Shown here: piece by piece, positions 33,040 through 42,062 of the stretch
How the letters are laid out: the number at the start of each line of letters is the position of its first letter
How positions within the stretch are numbered: position 1 is the stretch's first letter
Assembly: GCA_031277255.1 (NCBI GenBank)
Contig: JAITMS010000123.1
Location: forward strand, 1 to 64,000
DNA from: Azonexus sp.
GTDB lineage: Bacteria > Pseudomonadota > Gammaproteobacteria > Burkholderiales > Rhodocyclaceae
Reading direction: 5' to 3'
Length of the DNA: 64,000 nt
Notes under the pieces: model-generated
The model's database searches: none
What the model saw: the letters and a program-made list of their open reading frames with translations, nothing else
What the model was told of the DNA's origin: nothing
Position numbers and translations under genes: made by a program

Positions 33040-34392
33040 ATGATGAAACAGAACATCCTGTACGCCGCCCTTGCCGCCGCGATGCTGGTTGCGACCGGCG
33101 CTGACGCCGCCGTCAGCGCCGCCGAGGCGGAAGCCTTGAAAACCACGCTGACGCCGCTGGGCGCGGAAAAAGCGGGGAACAAGGACGGTAGCATCCCGGA
33201 ATGGACGGGCGGCGTCACCAAGCCGCTACCGGGCAAGAAGCTCGGCGTCATTCCGGCGCAGATTTTCGCCGACGAAAAACCGCTCTACCAGGTTACGGCC
33301 AAGAATGCCGCGCAATATGGCGATGTGCTCTCGGACGGGGTCAAGGCGCTGTTGGCGAAATACCCTGACAGCTTCCGCCTCGATGTGTACCCCAGCCATC
33401 GCACCGCCGCCGCGCCGCAGATGGTTTATAACAACGTGTTCAAGAACGCCACGCGCTGCAAGACCAAGGACGGCGGCTATTCCCTCGAAGGCTGCGTCGG
33501 CGGCACGCCTTTTCCGATACCCAAGGAAGGCGTTGAGGTGATGTGGAATTTCCTGATGCGTCTTGAAGCGGAATCCATCGAATACCGTTTCAAGAATCTC
33601 GTCCTGACCGCCGATGGCAACAGGACGCTGGCCACCCGCAACGAGATTGCCTTCCAGTATCCGCAGTATTACAAGGACGCTACGCCAGAAAGCTGGTCCG
33701 GGGAATATGCGATGTTTCGCTTCAACACCCTGGAGCCGCCGTTCAAGGCGGGCGAATCGCTGGTCATCCGTGACAGCATCGACATGAAACAGGCTCGCCA
33801 GGCCTGGCAATATCTGGTTGGCCAGCGGCGCGTGCGCCGCGCGCCGACGGTGGCCTACGACACGCCGGATTTCGTGGCCTCAGGCGCCAATTATTTCGAT
33901 GAAGTGCAGGGCCTGTTCGGGGCGCTTGACCGCTTTCAATGGAAGCTGATCGGCAAGAAGGAAATGCTCATTCCGTACAACAACAACGGCTTCATCGGCG
34001 CGAAGCTCGACGACGCCATCGGTAAGCACCATCTCAATCCGGATGTCGTGCGCTGGGAAAAGCATCGCGTCTGGGTGGTCGAGGCGGAGGTCGTGCCGGG
34101 CAAGCGCCATGCCGTGCCCAAACGCCGTTATTACCTGGATGAAGATACCTGGTTGATCGCCTTGATGGATGGCTATGACGCCGAAGGCAAATTGTGGCGA
34201 ACGACTCAGGTGACGCCCTTCGTGGTACCCGATCTGCCGGGTACGATGATGAAGACCGCTGTTGTTTTCAACTTGCAGGCCAACACGGTGAGCGTGATCC
34301 AGGCGCTCAACGACGAAGATTTCAGGATCGTGCCGCGCAAGAGTGAAACCTATTTTACCGGCGACGCGGTGGCGGCTGATGCCAGCCGCTAA
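33040..34392 (+). CDS. DUF1329 periplasmic protein (LolA/LolB-like fold)
   Basis: A 450-aa exported protein: signal peptide to ATGADAAVSA, then the family start AEALKTTLTPLGAEKAGNKD and GSIPEWTGGV. The body ends with RRYYLDEDTWLIALMDGYDAEGKLWR, typical of DUF1329. The family is related in fold to lipoprotein carriers LolA/LolB, so binding a hydrophobic ligand in the periplasm is plausible. It follows the DUF1302 gene by 24 bp and is surely cotranscribed. Confidence 0.87.
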   Translation: MMKQNILYAALAAAMLVATGADAAVSAAEAEALKTTLTPLGAEKAGNKDGSIPEWTGGVTKPLPGKKLGVIPAQIFADEKPLYQVTAKNAAQYGDVLSDGVKALLAKYPDSFRLDVYPSHRTAAAPQMVYNNVFKNATRCKTKDGGYSLEGCVGGTPFPIPKEGVEVMWNFLMRLEAESIEYRFKNLVLTADGNRTLATRNEIAFQYPQYYKDATPESWSGEYAMFRFNTLEPPFKAGESLVIRDSIDMKQARQAWQYLVGQRRVRRAPTVAYDTPDFVASGANYFDEVQGLFGALDRFQWKLIGKKEMLIPYNNNGFIGAKLDDAIGKHHLNPDVVRWEKHRVWVVEAEVVPGKRHAVPKRRYYLDEDTWLIALMDGYDAEGKLWRTTQVTPFVVPDLPGTMMKTAVVFNLQANTVSVIQALNDEDFRIVPRKSETYFTGDAVAADASR

Positions 34393-34521
34393 GGAAGCGG
34401 ACGGCCCTGCCTTCCCCTCGGCAGACCTCCTTTCCCATAGAGGGAGAGGGGGTTGGTAAACCCGTTGTGTTTTATTAAACCGGCAACTCAATATTGAACT
34501 TGAACTGTTGCATCTCAATGA

Positions 34522-34607
34522 CCGTTCGCCCTGAGCTTGTCGGGCGGTGCGGAGACCGGGCTTCGCCTGTCCTGAGTTTATCGAAGGGACAAGCTCAGCC
34601 CGAACGG
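34522..34607. repeat. Dispersed palindromic repeat, family C copy 2
   Basis: Begins CCGTTCGCCCTGAGCTTGTC and ends GACAAGCTCAGCCCGAACGG, matching copy 1 with a longer interior that repeats CCTGAGTTTATCGAAGGGAC. It fills the 250-bp gap between DUF1329 and the Ycf48-like gene; the rest has a CCTTTCCC...GGGAGAGG hairpin after the DUF1329 stop. Confidence 0.85.
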
Positions 34608-34642
34608 TGTATTCAATTGTGGGTCTATAGGGTATTGCCTCA

Positions 34643-35773
34643 ATGATCGTATGTCTCAAAGCGTCGCGCTGGCTGTTTGCCGTTGCCATTCTGGCCGCTC
34701 TGGGCTTCGTCCGGCCAGGTCAGGCGGCTCCGGTCAGGGCGGATCTCATGGATACGCCTGCCGGACAAAACGAGCGGGCCAGAAGCGCCGTGCTGATGGC
34801 GGTCGCGGCGGCGGGCCAGCGTCTGGTCGCCGTTGGCGAGCGCGGCACGGTCTTGCTTTCCGACAACAATGGCCAGGACTGGCGGCAAGCCAAGGCGGCG
34901 CCGACCAGCGTCGCTCTGACCGCCGTCAGCTTCATCAGCGCCGACGTCGGCTGGGCCGTCGGTCACAGCGGCATGGTGCTTAAAACCACCGACGGCGGCG
35001 AGACTTGGGAGAAACAACTCGACGGCAAACAAGCCGCCGCCATTGAAGCCGCCGCCGCCGATGCCGCCACCACCGCCACCGCCGCTGTTGAAAATGCCAG
35101 CGCCCCCACCCGCCGCCAGCGAGACGCTCGGCGTCTCATCGACGACGGCGCCGACAAACCCTTTCTCGACGTGCTCTTTACCGATGCGCAAAATGGCCTC
35201 GTCGTCGGCGCTTATGGCCTTGCCTTTGGCACCCGCGATGGCGGTCAAAGCTGGCAGTCGCTGATCGGTCAGATCGACAACCCTGAGAGCCGCCACCTCT
35301 ACAAAATCACCCCCATCGGCGCTGACGGCGGCCTCATGCTGGTCGGCGAACAAGGCTTGCTCCTCAAATCGCCCGCTGCCGGGCGGCCTTTTGCCAAAAT
35401 CCCCTTCACCTATCCCGGTACCCTCTTTGGCGAACTGGTCGCTCCTGACCATGCCATCCTCGTTTTCGGTCTGCGCGGCAACGCCTTTCGCTCGCTGGAC
35501 GATGGCGTCAACTGGCACAAGGTCGATTTCGGCCCGCCGGTCACCCTCACTGCCGGGACGCGGATGAAGGATGGCCGTCTCGCTGTAGTCGACGAAGCCG
35601 GACGCATTCTTTTGAGCAGTGATGACGGGGCGACCTTTGCGCTGCTCGCCAGCGGCAAGATCAATGCCGCCACCGGCGTCGTCGAGGCCGCTGACGGCGG
35701 TCTGGTGGTCGCCACCCAGCGCGGCCCGGCCCGTATTCCTCCAGAAACCCTCAACGCGGAAGCCAAAAAATGA
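34643..35773 (+). CDS. Ycf48/BNR-repeat periplasmic protein
   Basis: A 376-aa beta-propeller-type protein with a signal peptide (LFAVAILAALGFVRPGQAAP) and repeated BNR/Ycf48 elements: LVAVGERGTVLLSDNNGQDW, GWAVGHSGMVLKTTDGGETW and GLAFGTRDGGQSW. A poly-Ala stretch (residues 130-152) splits the propeller. Ycf48-like partners commonly precede RND transporters in DUF1302/1329 clusters and may be accessory subunits. Its stop overlaps the RND start by 4 nt. Confidence 0.82.
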   Translation: MIVCLKASRWLFAVAILAALGFVRPGQAAPVRADLMDTPAGQNERARSAVLMAVAAAGQRLVAVGERGTVLLSDNNGQDWRQAKAAPTSVALTAVSFISADVGWAVGHSGMVLKTTDGGETWEKQLDGKQAAAIEAAAADAATTATAAVENASAPTRRQRDARRLIDDGADKPFLDVLFTDAQNGLVVGAYGLAFGTRDGGQSWQSLIGQIDNPESRHLYKITPIGADGGLMLVGEQGLLLKSPAAGRPFAKIPFTYPGTLFGELVAPDHAILVFGLRGNAFRSLDDGVNWHKVDFGPPVTLTAGTRMKDGRLAVVDEAGRILLSSDDGATFALLASGKINAATGVVEAADGGLVVATQRGPARIPPETLNAEAKK

Positions 35774-38163
35774 GTTTGGCCCCGGCGCGCCCTGCCAGTC
35801 CCGTCGCGGCAGCCGATTTTGACCCGCAATCCGGTTCGCTGGCCGAACGCCTCCTGTTCAACAACCGTCTCGTCATCGTCCTCATCTGTCTCGCGGTCAC
35901 GGTCGTTCTGGGGTTTCAGGCCAGCCGCCTGAAACTCAATGCCGCTTTCGAAAAGATGATTCCGACCCGGCACGCCTACATCGCCAACTTTCTCGACAAC
36001 CAGGCGCAGCTTGCCGGCGCCGGCAACACGCTGCGCATTGCCATCGAAACCCGGAACGGCACGATTTTTGACGCCGCTTATCTCGATGTCGTCCGCCAAA
36101 TCAACGACGCGGTTTTTCTCTACCCCGGCGTCGACCGCCCTTACATGAAATCCCTGTGGACGCCCGCCGTGCGCTGGACGGGCGTCACCGAAGAAGGGCT
36201 GGACGGCGGCCCGGTGATTCCCGACGACTACGACGGCTCGCCACAGAGCATCGAGCAGGTGGCGGTCAATGTCGAACGCTCCGGCGAAATCGGTCAGTTG
36301 ATCGCCGCCAATTTCAAATCGAGCATCGTCCTCGTCCCGCTGCAAGAGCGCGTCAATGATACCGGCGAGCGCATCGACTACGGCGCGCTCTCGGAGCGTC
36401 TCGAAGAACTGCGCGAGAAATACGAAACCGACGACATCAAGATTCACATCACCGGCTTTGCCAAGGTCGTCGGCGATCTGCTCACCGGCTTGCAACAGGT
36501 GCTGGTTTTCTTCGCCATCGCCATTGCCATCTGCACCCTCGTCCTCTACGGCTACACCCGCTGCGTCCGCAGCACGCTCCTCGTCGTCGCCTGCTCGGTG
36601 GTGGCTGTTGTCTGGCTGCTCGGCCTGTTGCCGACTTTCGGTTTTGAACTCGATCCTTACTCGGTGCTCGTGCCCTTCCTCATCTTCGCCATCGGCATGA
36701 GCCACGGGGCGCAGAAGATGAACGGCATCATGCAGGACATCGGGCGCGGCACCGACAAACTGGTTGCCGCCCGCTTTACCTTCCGCCGCCTGATTCTCGC
36801 CGGGGTAACGGCGCTGCTGGCCGATGCCGTCGGTTTCGCCGTGCTCATGGTGATCGAAATCCAGGTCATTCAGGATTTGGCCATTACGGCGAGTATCGGC
36901 GTCGCCGTCCTCATCTTCACCAATCTCATTTTGCTGCCCATCCTGCTCTCCTACACCGGCGTCAGCGCCGCAGCGGCCCGGCGCAGCCTGCGGGCCGAGC
37001 TGGCCGAAGCGGGCGACGCGGCGCACGGCAAACATCCTTTCTGGGCTTTTCTTGATCTGTTTACGCAGAGGAAGTGGGCGCAGATGGCGCTGACCATCGC
37101 GGTCATCCTCGCTGTATTCGGGACGGTGACGAGTTTTAATCTGAAAATTGGCGATACCGGCCAGGGAGCGCCGGAACTACGACCGTCTTCCCGCTACAAC
37201 CAGGATAACGCCTTCATGGTCGCCAATTACGCGGCGAGTTCGGATGTTTATATCGTCATGGTCAAAACGCCGCAATTCCACTGCGCCCATTACGACACGA
37301 TCATGGCGGTTGACGCCCTGGAGCGCGAATTGCAGGCCTTGCCCGGCGTTGAGACGACCACATCGTTGGCGGCTCTGGCCAAGCTCTCGGCGGCGGGTTT
37401 GAATGAAGGCAGCTTGAAATGGTATGAGGTTCCGCGCAGCCAGGATGTCCTGAATTCCATCATCACCCGCGCCCCACGGGAGTTGTTCAACCAGAACTGC
37501 GACCTGTTGACGGTCTATGCCTATCTCAAGGATCACAAAGCCGACACCTTGACTAGTGTGGTCGGCGCGGTCGAAGCCTTTGCCGCCGCCAACGACAGCG
37601 ACCAGATCCGCTTTCTTTCGGCGGCGGGCAACGCCGGGATCGAGGCGGCGACCAACATCGTGGTCAAGAAAGCCAATAGCGAGATGCTGATTCTCGTTTA
37701 TTTCGCCGTCATCGTGCTCGCCTTTGTCACCTTCCGCTCGTGGCGGGCGGTGGTCTGCGCCGTCCTGCCGCTGATGCTGACCTCGGTGCTGTGCGAGGCC
37801 TTGATGGTCTGGCTCAATATCGGCGTCAAGGTGGCGACGCTGCCGGTGATCGCGCTGGGGGTCGGCATTGGCGTCGATTACGCCCTCTATGTGCTGACCG
37901 TGACGCTGGCTCAGTTGCGGGCCGGGTTGAGTTTGTCGGAAGCCTATTACAAGGCGCTGCTCTTTACCGGCAAGGTGGTGGTGCTGACCGGGGTGACGCT
38001 CGGCATCGCCGTGGCGACCTGGGCTTTTTCGCCGATCAAGTTCCAGGCCGATATGGGCATCCTGCTCGCCTTCATGTTCGTCTGGAACATGTTGGGGGCC
38101 TTGATTCTGCTGCCCGCCCTCGGGCATTTCCTGTTGCGGCCGAAGCCGGCGGTCGTGATCTGA
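35770..38163 (+). CDS. RND-superfamily (MMPL-type) transporter
   Basis: A 797-aa inner-membrane protein with about 12 membrane segments and two large periplasmic loops. The first transporter segment ends in SHGAQKMNGIMQDIG, and the second contains LPVIALGVGIGVDYALYVLTV, with the acidic residue expected for proton coupling. This is the MMPL/HpnN-like branch. With the preceding DUF1302, DUF1329 and Ycf48-like genes it would form a trans-envelope route for a hydrophobic substrate; direction and substrate are unknown. Confidence 0.87.
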   Translation: MSLAPARPASPVAAADFDPQSGSLAERLLFNNRLVIVLICLAVTVVLGFQASRLKLNAAFEKMIPTRHAYIANFLDNQAQLAGAGNTLRIAIETRNGTIFDAAYLDVVRQINDAVFLYPGVDRPYMKSLWTPAVRWTGVTEEGLDGGPVIPDDYDGSPQSIEQVAVNVERSGEIGQLIAANFKSSIVLVPLQERVNDTGERIDYGALSERLEELREKYETDDIKIHITGFAKVVGDLLTGLQQVLVFFAIAIAICTLVLYGYTRCVRSTLLVVACSVVAVVWLLGLLPTFGFELDPYSVLVPFLIFAIGMSHGAQKMNGIMQDIGRGTDKLVAARFTFRRLILAGVTALLADAVGFAVLMVIEIQVIQDLAITASIGVAVLIFTNLILLPILLSYTGVSAAAARRSLRAELAEAGDAAHGKHPFWAFLDLFTQRKWAQMALTIAVILAVFGTVTSFNLKIGDTGQGAPELRPSSRYNQDNAFMVANYAASSDVYIVMVKTPQFHCAHYDTIMAVDALERELQALPGVETTTSLAALAKLSAAGLNEGSLKWYEVPRSQDVLNSIITRAPRELFNQNCDLLTVYAYLKDHKADTLTSVVGAVEAFAAANDSDQIRFLSAAGNAGIEAATNIVVKKANSEMLILVYFAVIVLAFVTFRSWRAVVCAVLPLMLTSVLCEALMVWLNIGVKVATLPVIALGVGIGVDYALYVLTVTLAQLRAGLSLSEAYYKALLFTGKVVVLTGVTLGIAVATWAFSPIKFQADMGILLAFMFVWNMLGALILLPALGHFLLRPKPAVVI

Positions 38164-38172
38164 GAGGGCGCC

Positions 38173-39192
38173 ATGTACAAACATCTTCTGGTTCCTCTCG
38201 ACGGTTCGCCGCTCTCGGCGGAAATCATCTCGCAGGCGGTGGCTTTTGCCGCCGTGCTCGGCGCGCGCATCACCTTCTTTACCGCCCAGGCCGATTTCGC
38301 GGCGAGCCATTTTGGCGCGCTGTTGCGCTCGGTAGCCCCGGAAGCCTATGCCGATAATGTCGCTGGCGATGCCAGGGGGCTGCTCAGAAAGGCCGAACTG
38401 GCGGCCCGGACAGCGGGCGTCGACTGCGCTACAAAGGCCGTCACCAGTGACCGGCCCTACGCGGCGATCATCAAGGCGGCGGAGGAAGCGGGTTGTGATC
38501 TGATCTTCATGGGGTCGCGCGGCGTCAAGGGCGTGCGCGGTTTGATGGTCGGTTCGCAGACGCAGAAGGTGCTGGCCAATACGCCCCTGCCGGTGCTCGT
38601 CGCCACGGTTCAGAGCAACCAGCGCGAGCGCGAGAAACATGCGGCGATCGCCATTATTCAGGACGAGCACCGTTCGCTCGCCGCCGTGGTGCGCGGTTTG
38701 CAGCATCTCATGGACGAGGCCGAGGATGGCAAGACGCCGCTCGACACGGCGCTGCTCCGGGCTATTGTGCGTTATATCGACGCCTTTCCTGAGCGTGTGC
38801 ATCACCCCAAGGAAGAGGCCTATCTGTTTGCCCGCCTCAAAGCCCGCACTTCGGCTTTTGACGAGGCGCTCAATACCTTGCGCGCCGAGCACGCCGAGAG
38901 CGGTCCGCAGGTGCGGGCGCTGGCGGCGGCGGTCGAGCGTTATGGAGAGGCGGCCAATACCGAAACGCTGGCCGCTGTCGCGGCGGCGGCCAGGGTGTTT
39001 GCCGAAGCCTTGTGGGCGCACATGAATCTGGAGGAAAACGTGATTCTGCCCGCCGCCCGCGAACATCTGCGGCAAGAAGACTGGGCGGTGATTCACGCCG
39101 CCTTCGCCGAAAACGGCGACCCCCGGTTCGACGCCGATCTCGACGAGGGATTCAGGAATCTGTATTCGCGGATTATGAATCTGGCAGCTTGA
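38173..39192 (+). CDS. UspA-hemerythrin fusion protein
   Basis: A 339-aa cytoplasmic protein. Residues 1-145 are a universal stress protein domain with the nucleotide-binding loop GSRGVKGVRGLMVGSQTQKVL. Residues 155-330 are a hemerythrin-like four-helix domain with candidate iron ligands in QDEHRSL, VHHPKEE (HHxxEE) and HMNLEENVILP (HxxxE). Such a fusion could sense oxygen or redox state. It lies 9 bp after the RND gene and 9 bp before the catechol-pathway ferredoxin, so it is inside the operon. Confidence 0.85.
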   Translation: MYKHLLVPLDGSPLSAEIISQAVAFAAVLGARITFFTAQADFAASHFGALLRSVAPEAYADNVAGDARGLLRKAELAARTAGVDCATKAVTSDRPYAAIIKAAEEAGCDLIFMGSRGVKGVRGLMVGSQTQKVLANTPLPVLVATVQSNQREREKHAAIAIIQDEHRSLAAVVRGLQHLMDEAEDGKTPLDTALLRAIVRYIDAFPERVHHPKEEAYLFARLKARTSAFDEALNTLRAEHAESGPQVRALAAAVERYGEAANTETLAAVAAAARVFAEALWAHMNLEENVILPAAREHLRQEDWAVIHAAFAENGDPRFDADLDEGFRNLYSRIMNLAA

Positions 39193-39201
39193 GGAAAAAC
39201 C

Positions 39202-39558
39202 GTGTCCACCTTCCAGATCACCATCGACGAAACCGGGGAAACCTTTCCCTGTCACGCCGAAAGCTCGGTGCTGGAGGGCATGTTCAAACTGGGCCGCCGG
39301 GAGATTCCCCTGGGCTGCCGGGGCGGCGCCTGCGGGGTTTGCCGAATTGAAGTGTTGGCGGGCGATTTCAGGAAAAAGGCGATGAGCCGGGCACATGTCG
39401 ATGCGGCGGATGAAAAGGCGGGGCGGGTTCTCGCTTGCCGCATCTTTCCCATGAGTGACCTGAAATTGAAAGTGTCGGGGCCGATCAAACGCTCGCTTTT
39501 GGCCCCGGCAAAAGACAGTTGCACCCATTTTTTTGCGGCACAACAACGAGGAGACTGA
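39202..39558 (+). CDS. dmpQ: Plant-type [2Fe-2S] ferredoxin (XylT/DmpQ-like)
   Basis: A 118-aa ferredoxin with the cluster motif CRGGACGVC and the fourth Cys in VLACR. It matches XylT/DmpQ proteins, which re-reduce the iron of catechol 2,3-dioxygenase after substrate inactivation. The GTG start follows GAGG. The catechol dioxygenase gene starts 1 nt after its stop. The C-terminal 30 residues extend beyond the usual family end. Confidence 0.88.
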   Translation: MSTFQITIDETGETFPCHAESSVLEGMFKLGRREIPLGCRGGACGVCRIEVLAGDFRKKAMSRAHVDAADEKAGRVLACRIFPMSDLKLKVSGPIKRSLLAPAKDSCTHFFAAQQRGD

Positions 39559-39559
39559 A

Positions 39560-40489
39560 ATGGCATTGGTTGGTGTTATGCGTCCCGGACATGCGCAAAT
39601 CCGCGTACTTGATCTGGAAGAAGGCATCCATTTTTATCGTGACGTTCTGGGGCTGGTCGAAACGGGCCGCGATACCCAGGGGCGGGTTTATTTCAAATGC
39701 TGGGATGAGCGCGACCACAACAGCCTGATTATTCGTCAGGCGGATCGCGCCGGGATTGATTTCTTCGCCTTCAAGGTGCTCGATAAAGCCACGCTGGACA
39801 AGCTCGATGCTGACCTCCGGGCCTATGGCCTGAAAACCGAGCGCATTCCGGCGGGGGACTTGCTGGAGACCGGTGAGCGCGTCCGTTTCGAGATTCCTTC
39901 CGGCCATCTGATCGAGCTGTACGCCGACAAGACATGCGTCGGCAATGGCCTCGACATGGTCAACCCGAGGCCGTGGAACGCCAATTCCGAGCGCGGCATC
40001 GCGCCGATCCGCTTTGACCACGGTCTGCTCTATGGCCCCAACATCGCCGCAGTGCAAAAGATTTTCACCGAGGTGTTGGGCTTCTTCCTCGTCGAGCGGG
40101 TGCTGACGCCGGACGGCAAGGGCAATGTGGCGATCTGGCTGTCGTGTTCGCACAAGGTGCATGACATCGCCTTTGTCGAACATGCCGAACCGGGCAAGCT
40201 GCATCATTGCTCCTTCCTCCTGGAGAGCTGGGAGGAGGTGCTGCGGGCCGGTGACATCATGTCGATGAACAAGGTGCCGATCGACATTGGCCCGACCCGC
40301 CACGGCATCACGCGCGGCTGCACGATTTACGCCTGGGATCCGTCCGGCAATCGCTTCGAGACTTACATGGGCGGCTATCAGCCCTACCCGGATTACCAGA
40401 CGCTGACCTGGACTTTCGACGAATTGGGGCCGGGTCTCGATTATCCGCAGAGGAAGCTGCATGAAACCTTCCTCACCGTCGTCAGTTGA
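39560..40489 (+). CDS. dmpB: Catechol 2,3-dioxygenase
   Basis: A 309-aa extradiol ring-cleavage enzyme that converts catechol to 2-hydroxymuconic semialdehyde. Iron ligands of the vicinal oxygen chelate fold are visible: His in RFDHGLLYG, His in LHHCSFLL and Glu in NRFETYMGGY. Length and termini match XylE/DmpB. The ATG follows CGAGGAG. Confidence 0.95.
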   Translation: MALVGVMRPGHAQIRVLDLEEGIHFYRDVLGLVETGRDTQGRVYFKCWDERDHNSLIIRQADRAGIDFFAFKVLDKATLDKLDADLRAYGLKTERIPAGDLLETGERVRFEIPSGHLIELYADKTCVGNGLDMVNPRPWNANSERGIAPIRFDHGLLYGPNIAAVQKIFTEVLGFFLVERVLTPDGKGNVAIWLSCSHKVHDIAFVEHAEPGKLHHCSFLLESWEEVLRAGDIMSMNKVPIDIGPTRHGITRGCTIYAWDPSGNRFETYMGGYQPYPDYQTLTWTFDELGPGLDYPQRKLHETFLTVVS

Positions 40490-40499
40490 GACGCCAGCC

Positions 40500-40760
40500 A
40501 TGACAGCCGAGAACGAAACGCCGCTCGATACGCGGCGGCGTTTCGTCCGCTGGCGGGGGGAAAGAGGCAATGGCTTCGTCGAATTTGATTTCGCCATCGG
40601 CGAGCCGGAGATTTTTCTCGAAATGATTTTGAGCCGGGAAGCCTACGCCGAATTTTGCGCCGTCAACCATGTCGAGATCCTGCCCCCGCGCCCGGCAGAA
40701 GTGAGCGACAGCGACTGGGACTGGCGTCTGGCCGACGCCACCCGGATTCGTTTCAAGTAA
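40500..40760 (+). CDS. dmpK: Phenol hydroxylase assembly subunit (P0)
   Basis: An 86-aa DmpK/PhyZ-type protein: RRRFVRWRGERGNGFVEFDF then MILSREAYAEFCAVNHVEIL. In the dmp system this subunit is needed to assemble the active diiron oxygenase, probably for iron loading, and is not part of the final enzyme. The ATG at 40500 is preferred; an upstream in-frame ATG overlaps the dioxygenase gene. Confidence 0.9.
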   Translation: MTAENETPLDTRRRFVRWRGERGNGFVEFDFAIGEPEIFLEMILSREAYAEFCAVNHVEILPPRPAEVSDSDWDWRLADATRIRFK

Positions 40761-40779
40761 CCGAGAAGGGAGACACACC

Positions 40780-41772
40780 ATGCAAATCGACCTGCGAACG
40801 GTCAACATCACCCCGCGCCGCCAGACTTTCGATCATCTGGCGTGGCGCTTCGGCGACAAACCGGCTTCCCGCTATCAGGAGGGCAGCTACGACATTCAGG
40901 CGGAAGAAAATCTGCACTACCGCCCGACCTGGGATCCCGATCAGCAGATTTACGACAAAGCCATCAGCAAAATCGTCATGGCCGACTGGCACGCCCTGAA
41001 AGACCCGCGCCAGTATTACTACAACACCTGGACCATCGCCCGCGCCCGCCAGCAGGAGACGACGGAGGCCAATTTCAGCTTTATCGAATCGCGCGGCCTC
41101 GCTGATTCGATGTCCGCCGCCCTCAAGGCGACCACGCTCGAGGTGCTGATTCCCCTGCGCCACGCCGCCTGGGGGGCCAACATGAACAACTCATTCATCT
41201 GCGGCTACGGCTATGCCGCTATCTTTACGCAAGCCTGCATGTTTCAGGCCATGGATAACCTCGGCATTGCCCAATACCTCTCCCGCCTGGGGCTGCTGCT
41301 GGGCGACACTGCGGCGCTGGACGCGGGCAAGGCCGCCTGGGTCGATGGCGCGGCATGGCAGCCGCTGCGCCGTTATATCGAAGACAGCCTCATGGTGCGC
41401 GATCCGTTCGAACTGTTCGTCGCCCAGAACGCCGCCCTGGACGGTTTGCTCTACCCGCTGGTTTACGGGCGCATCGTTGATGATTTCCTGTCGCCGCAAG
41501 GCGCTTCCGCCGTCGCCATGTTGACGCAGTTCATGAGCGACTGGTCGGTCGAAACCCAGAAATGGGTCGATGCCGTTTTGAAAACCGCCGCCGCTGAATC
41601 GGAGCATAACCGCGCGCTCCTCTGCGACTGGACAAAAGCGTGGAGCGCCCGCGCCGCCAGCGCCCTGTTGCCCGTCGCCGCGCTGGCGCTGGGCGGCGAT
41701 GCCACCGCCGTGGTCGACGAGGAGATGGCCGCCTTCAAGACGCGGCTCGCCAAAACCGGTATTCAACTCTGA
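40780..41772 (+). CDS. dmpL: Phenol hydroxylase P1, oxygenase beta subunit
   Basis: A 330-aa protein of the bacterial multicomponent monooxygenase beta family: RRQTFDHLAWRFGDKPASRY and DPRQYYYNTWTIARARQQE near the N-terminus. It pairs with DmpN in the hydroxylase core and lacks the iron site. It follows a GAGAAGGGAG site and precedes the effector subunit gene by 10 bp. Confidence 0.94.
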   Translation: MQIDLRTVNITPRRQTFDHLAWRFGDKPASRYQEGSYDIQAEENLHYRPTWDPDQQIYDKAISKIVMADWHALKDPRQYYYNTWTIARARQQETTEANFSFIESRGLADSMSAALKATTLEVLIPLRHAAWGANMNNSFICGYGYAAIFTQACMFQAMDNLGIAQYLSRLGLLLGDTAALDAGKAAWVDGAAWQPLRRYIEDSLMVRDPFELFVAQNAALDGLLYPLVYGRIVDDFLSPQGASAVAMLTQFMSDWSVETQKWVDAVLKTAAAESEHNRALLCDWTKAWSARAASALLPVAALALGGDATAVVDEEMAAFKTRLAKTGIQL

Positions 41773-41782
41773 GGAAAAGACC

Positions 41783-42052
41783 ATGTCGACCGTATTTATC
41801 GCCTTGCAGGCCAATGAAGAAACGCGTCCGATTATCGACGCCATCGTCCGCGACAACCCGGCGGCGGTGGTCAACCGCGAACCGGCGATGGTCAAGATCG
41901 ACGCGCCGGGACGGCTCACCATCCGCCGCCAGACCGTCGAGGAAGAACTGGGCCGCCCGTATGACTTGCAGGAATTGCAGGTCAATCTCATCACCATATC
42001 CGGCCATGTAGACGAGGATGAAGACAGCTTCAGCCTGCACTGGAACAGTTAA
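41783..42052 (+). CDS. dmpM: Phenol hydroxylase P2, effector protein
   Basis: An 89-aa regulatory subunit (MmoB/DmpM family): VFIALQANEETRPIIDAIV and the conserved YDLQELQVNLITISGHVDE. It binds the hydroxylase and controls oxygen activation. No cofactor. Normal family length. Confidence 0.93.
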   Translation: MSTVFIALQANEETRPIIDAIVRDNPAAVVNREPAMVKIDAPGRLTIRRQTVEEELGRPYDLQELQVNLITISGHVDEDEDSFSLHWNS

Positions 42053-42062
42053 GGAAATAGCA

